From: an uncultured Clostridia bacterium
GTDB taxonomy: Bacteria > Bacillota > Clostridia > Oscillospirales > CAG-272
Assembly: GCA_904502055.1 (NCBI GenBank)
Contig: CAJGDZ010000084.1
Location: 1 to 7,310 of the forward strand
Length of the DNA: 7,310 nucleotides
Reading direction: 5' to 3'
Below are positions 6,231-7,310 of this stretch, piece after piece; position 1 is the first letter of the stretch; each line of letters begins with the position of its first letter. The translations under genes and the position numbers were made by a program. The notes under the pieces are model-generated. The model was not told the origin of the DNA. It was given only the letters and a program-made list of their open reading frames with translations, and did no database searches.

Positions 6231-7094
6231 CTATATCGACAACAGGCCGACCGCCACCGCGCCGACGGCAATGCCCAGCCATTGCCACCATTTCATTTTT
6301 TCCTTTAAAACGAAGAAGGAGAACAGGGAGGTGATGGCGAGCGAGCCCACGGCGATCGCGGGGTAAATGATGCTGGAGGAGAGGGGAAGCGTGGCAAGCG
6401 TCATGACAAACAGGTTATAAAAGCCGTTGATGACGCTGGCCGCAAAGGGAATGACCACCGTTTTGGCGGGGATGCGGTCAAACCCCTTTTTGCGGCGCAC
6501 AAGATAGCGGATGAGCGCGCCGATGACGGTGATCAGCAGACCGAAGAACATCAGCTGCCCCTTGTGATCGCCGTGAAAGGCGAGCTGCTGGGCACGCTGG
6601 CCGATGGAATAGGCCGCGTTTCCGGGAAAGAAGATGGCAACCAGAAGCAGCCATTTCTTGCTGATGGGCTTTTGCTCCTTGCCCTTGTGGAGCACCAGCC
6701 AAAGCGAGATCACGACAAGGACAAGACCGACAATGGCCACCGCCGTGACCTTGACGTCCCAGAAGAAAAAGCCGTAGAGCGAGGAGACCACCAGCGACAG
6801 CGATACAAACAGCGACACCAGCGAGACCGGGCCGCACTCCATGGCGTCCAGTATCCAAAAGCAGGTGATGTAGCCGAGTGCGATCAGGAGGCAATAGGGG
6901 AGCACCGCCGCCTCAAAGGAAAAGTTGAAGGCGTAGTATACGCCCCAAAACAGAAGAATGCCGGTGTGTCGGCAGAGATTATACAGGTCGCTCTCGCCAC
7001 GCAGACCCGCATTTTTTCGTGTGTAAAAGCCGGGAAGAACGGTGGAACCGAGCGAGGAAAAGAACACCGCCAAAACCAAAAGAAAAATTTGCAT
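6231..7094 (-). CDS. DMT/EamA-superfamily 10-TM transporter
   Basis: This 287-residue protein is almost entirely hydrophobic, with about ten transmembrane helices near residues 2-22, 44-60, 63-83, 90-112, 115-136, 146-165, 179-199, 211-234, 238-262 and 268-286. This matches the usual length and 5+5 layout of the drug/metabolite transporter superfamily. The C-terminal half-repeat is characteristic: SSIIYPAIAVGSLAITSLFS, then FVLKEKMKWWQWLGIAVGAV, corresponding to the EamA pattern of a polar helix, a short KEK loop and a final glycine-rich helix. It probably sits in the cytoplasmic membrane and exports or imports a small metabolite; the substrate cannot be read from the sequence. The ATG at 7094 is preferred because GGAGG lies 4 nt upstream and the first helix starts immediately; the open frame upstream runs through the promoter and a repeat element. 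The gene appears monocistronic, with a promoter at 7132-7160 and a terminator at 6193-6228. Confidence 0.88.
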   Translation of the reverse strand: MQIFLLVLAVFFSSLGSTVLPGFYTRKNAGLRGESDLYNLCRHTGILLFWGVYYAFNFSFEAAVLPYCLLIALGYITCFWILDAMECGPVSLVSLFVSLSLVVSSLYGFFFWDVKVTAVAIVGLVLVVISLWLVLHKGKEQKPISKKWLLLVAIFFPGNAAYSIGQRAQQLAFHGDHKGQLMFFGLLITVIGALIRYLVRRKKGFDRIPAKTVVIPFAASVINGFYNLFVMTLATLPLSSSIIYPAIAVGSLAITSLFSFFVLKEKMKWWQWLGIAVGAVAVGLLSI

Positions 7095-7131
7095 AACGCC
7101 TCCGTAGAGTCGAAAATCTACAACGTACAAA

Positions 7132-7160
7132 AGTATATCACAAAATTTGACCGCATGCAA
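7132..7160 (-). promoter_or_regulatory. Putative promoter of the transporter gene
   Basis: On the minus strand a good -10 TATACT (7132-7137) lies 17 bp from a poor -35 TTGCAT (7155-7160). The expected start near 7125 leaves a leader of about 30 nt before the ATG at 7094. The weak -35 box, embedded in a dyad, suggests the promoter may need or respond to a regulator. Confidence 0.6.
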
Positions 7161-7187
7161 GAGAGTTTGCAAAGATTTCAAATTTTG
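7141..7187. promoter_or_regulatory. Nested dyad overlapping the transporter promoter
   Basis: CAAAATTTGA (7141-7150) is perfectly repeated in inverse at 7178-7187 (TCAAATTTTG). Inside it, TGCAA (7156-7160) and TTGCA (7167-7171) form a second inverted pair with a nearly shared centre near 7164. The outer half-sites are about 37 bp apart centre to centre; one lies in the promoter spacer and the other upstream of the -35 box. Each half-site is itself nearly palindromic. This geometry suits a DNA-binding regulator, but it could also be chance in an AT-rich stretch. Confidence 0.4.
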
Positions 7188-7188
7188 A

Positions 7189-7254
7189 TTTGTCGGGGAG
7201 GGGGGACGTGCCTCCGGCGGCCAGCCTTTTGAAAAAGGCTGGGCGAAAACTTTT
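7189..7254 (-). repeat. Hairpin-rich intergenic repeat element, copy 2 (shorter variant)
   Basis: Read on the minus strand, this runs AAAAGTTTT, a 10-bp stem CCAGCCTTTT/AAAAGGCTGG with a 2-nt loop (7221-7230 with 7233-7242), a GC-rich stretch and then CTCCCCGACAAA (7189-7200). It shares its edges and first hairpin with the element at 11-99 but lacks the second and third hairpins. It lies just upstream of the dyad and promoter of the transporter gene. Confidence 0.62.
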
Positions 7255-7310
7255 GTAGCATGGGTCTGCACAAACTACACGTCATTTTAGACGGGAAGCC
7301 GCCGCGGCGG

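Noticed and set aside
6121..6291. Upstream extension of the secreted-protein gene by 57 codons
   Set aside because: It would run back through the gene's own promoter, the transporter terminator and the end of the transporter gene. The ATG at 6120 has a ribosome site and a signal peptide.
7095..7271. Upstream extension of the transporter gene by 59 codons
   Set aside because: The frame is open by chance through the promoter, dyad and repeat element. The extra residues are not membrane-like, and the ATG at 7094 has a GGAGG site.
7255..7310. Possible gene end or terminator at the window edge (CCGCCGCGGCGG palindrome at 7299-7310)
   Set aside because: The sequence stops at the palindrome, so neither a T-tract nor a coding frame can be seen; nothing else supports a call.

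Overview
This 7.3-kb window looks like chromosomal DNA from a moderately GC-rich, gut-type Firmicute, probably a member of the Clostridia (Oscillospiraceae-like). The grounds are strong AAGGAG ribosome-binding sites, TTGACA/TATAAT promoters with 17-bp spacing, a Bacillus/Clostridia-type LexA operator, and a large secreted protein built from degenerate BspA-like leucine-rich modules. The taxonomic call is inference. All five supported genes lie on the minus strand, so transcription runs from high to low coordinates.

In transcription order, the first gene (6231-7094) encodes a 10-TM DMT/EamA-type transporter. It has its own promoter, which overlaps an operator-like nested dyad, and it ends at a strong hairpin terminator (6193-6228). 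The next gene (1570-6120) starts from its own promoter (6161-6189). It encodes a 1516-residue exported protein with a signal peptide, three tandem modules of about 195 residues, a BspA-type leucine-rich segment, a central SGNH/DUF4886-like hydrolase domain, a predicted beta-helix and a C-terminal beta domain. It ends at a textbook terminator (1521-1553).

Downstream is a compact three-gene unit: an eight-cysteine zinc-ribbon protein (1058-1345), a sigma-region-4/ArpU-like helix-turn-helix protein (729-1061, overlapping its neighbour by the ATGA motif) and an Amidase_6-type cysteine hydrolase without a signal peptide (107-664). A perfect consensus promoter drives it. An 18-bp perfect interrupted palindrome abuts the -10 box and covers the expected transcription start, and it matches the Gram-positive LexA (SOS) box. 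A damage-inducible operon of zinc ribbon, sigma-like regulator and amidase is the most interesting inference from the window.

Both ends of the window carry related hairpin-rich intergenic elements in opposite orientation (11-99 and 7189-7254), sharing AAAAGTTT, a CAGCCTTTT-like hairpin and CTCCCCGACAAA. They look like copies of a dispersed genomic repeat. I see no tRNA, rRNA, CRISPR array, transposase or integrase.
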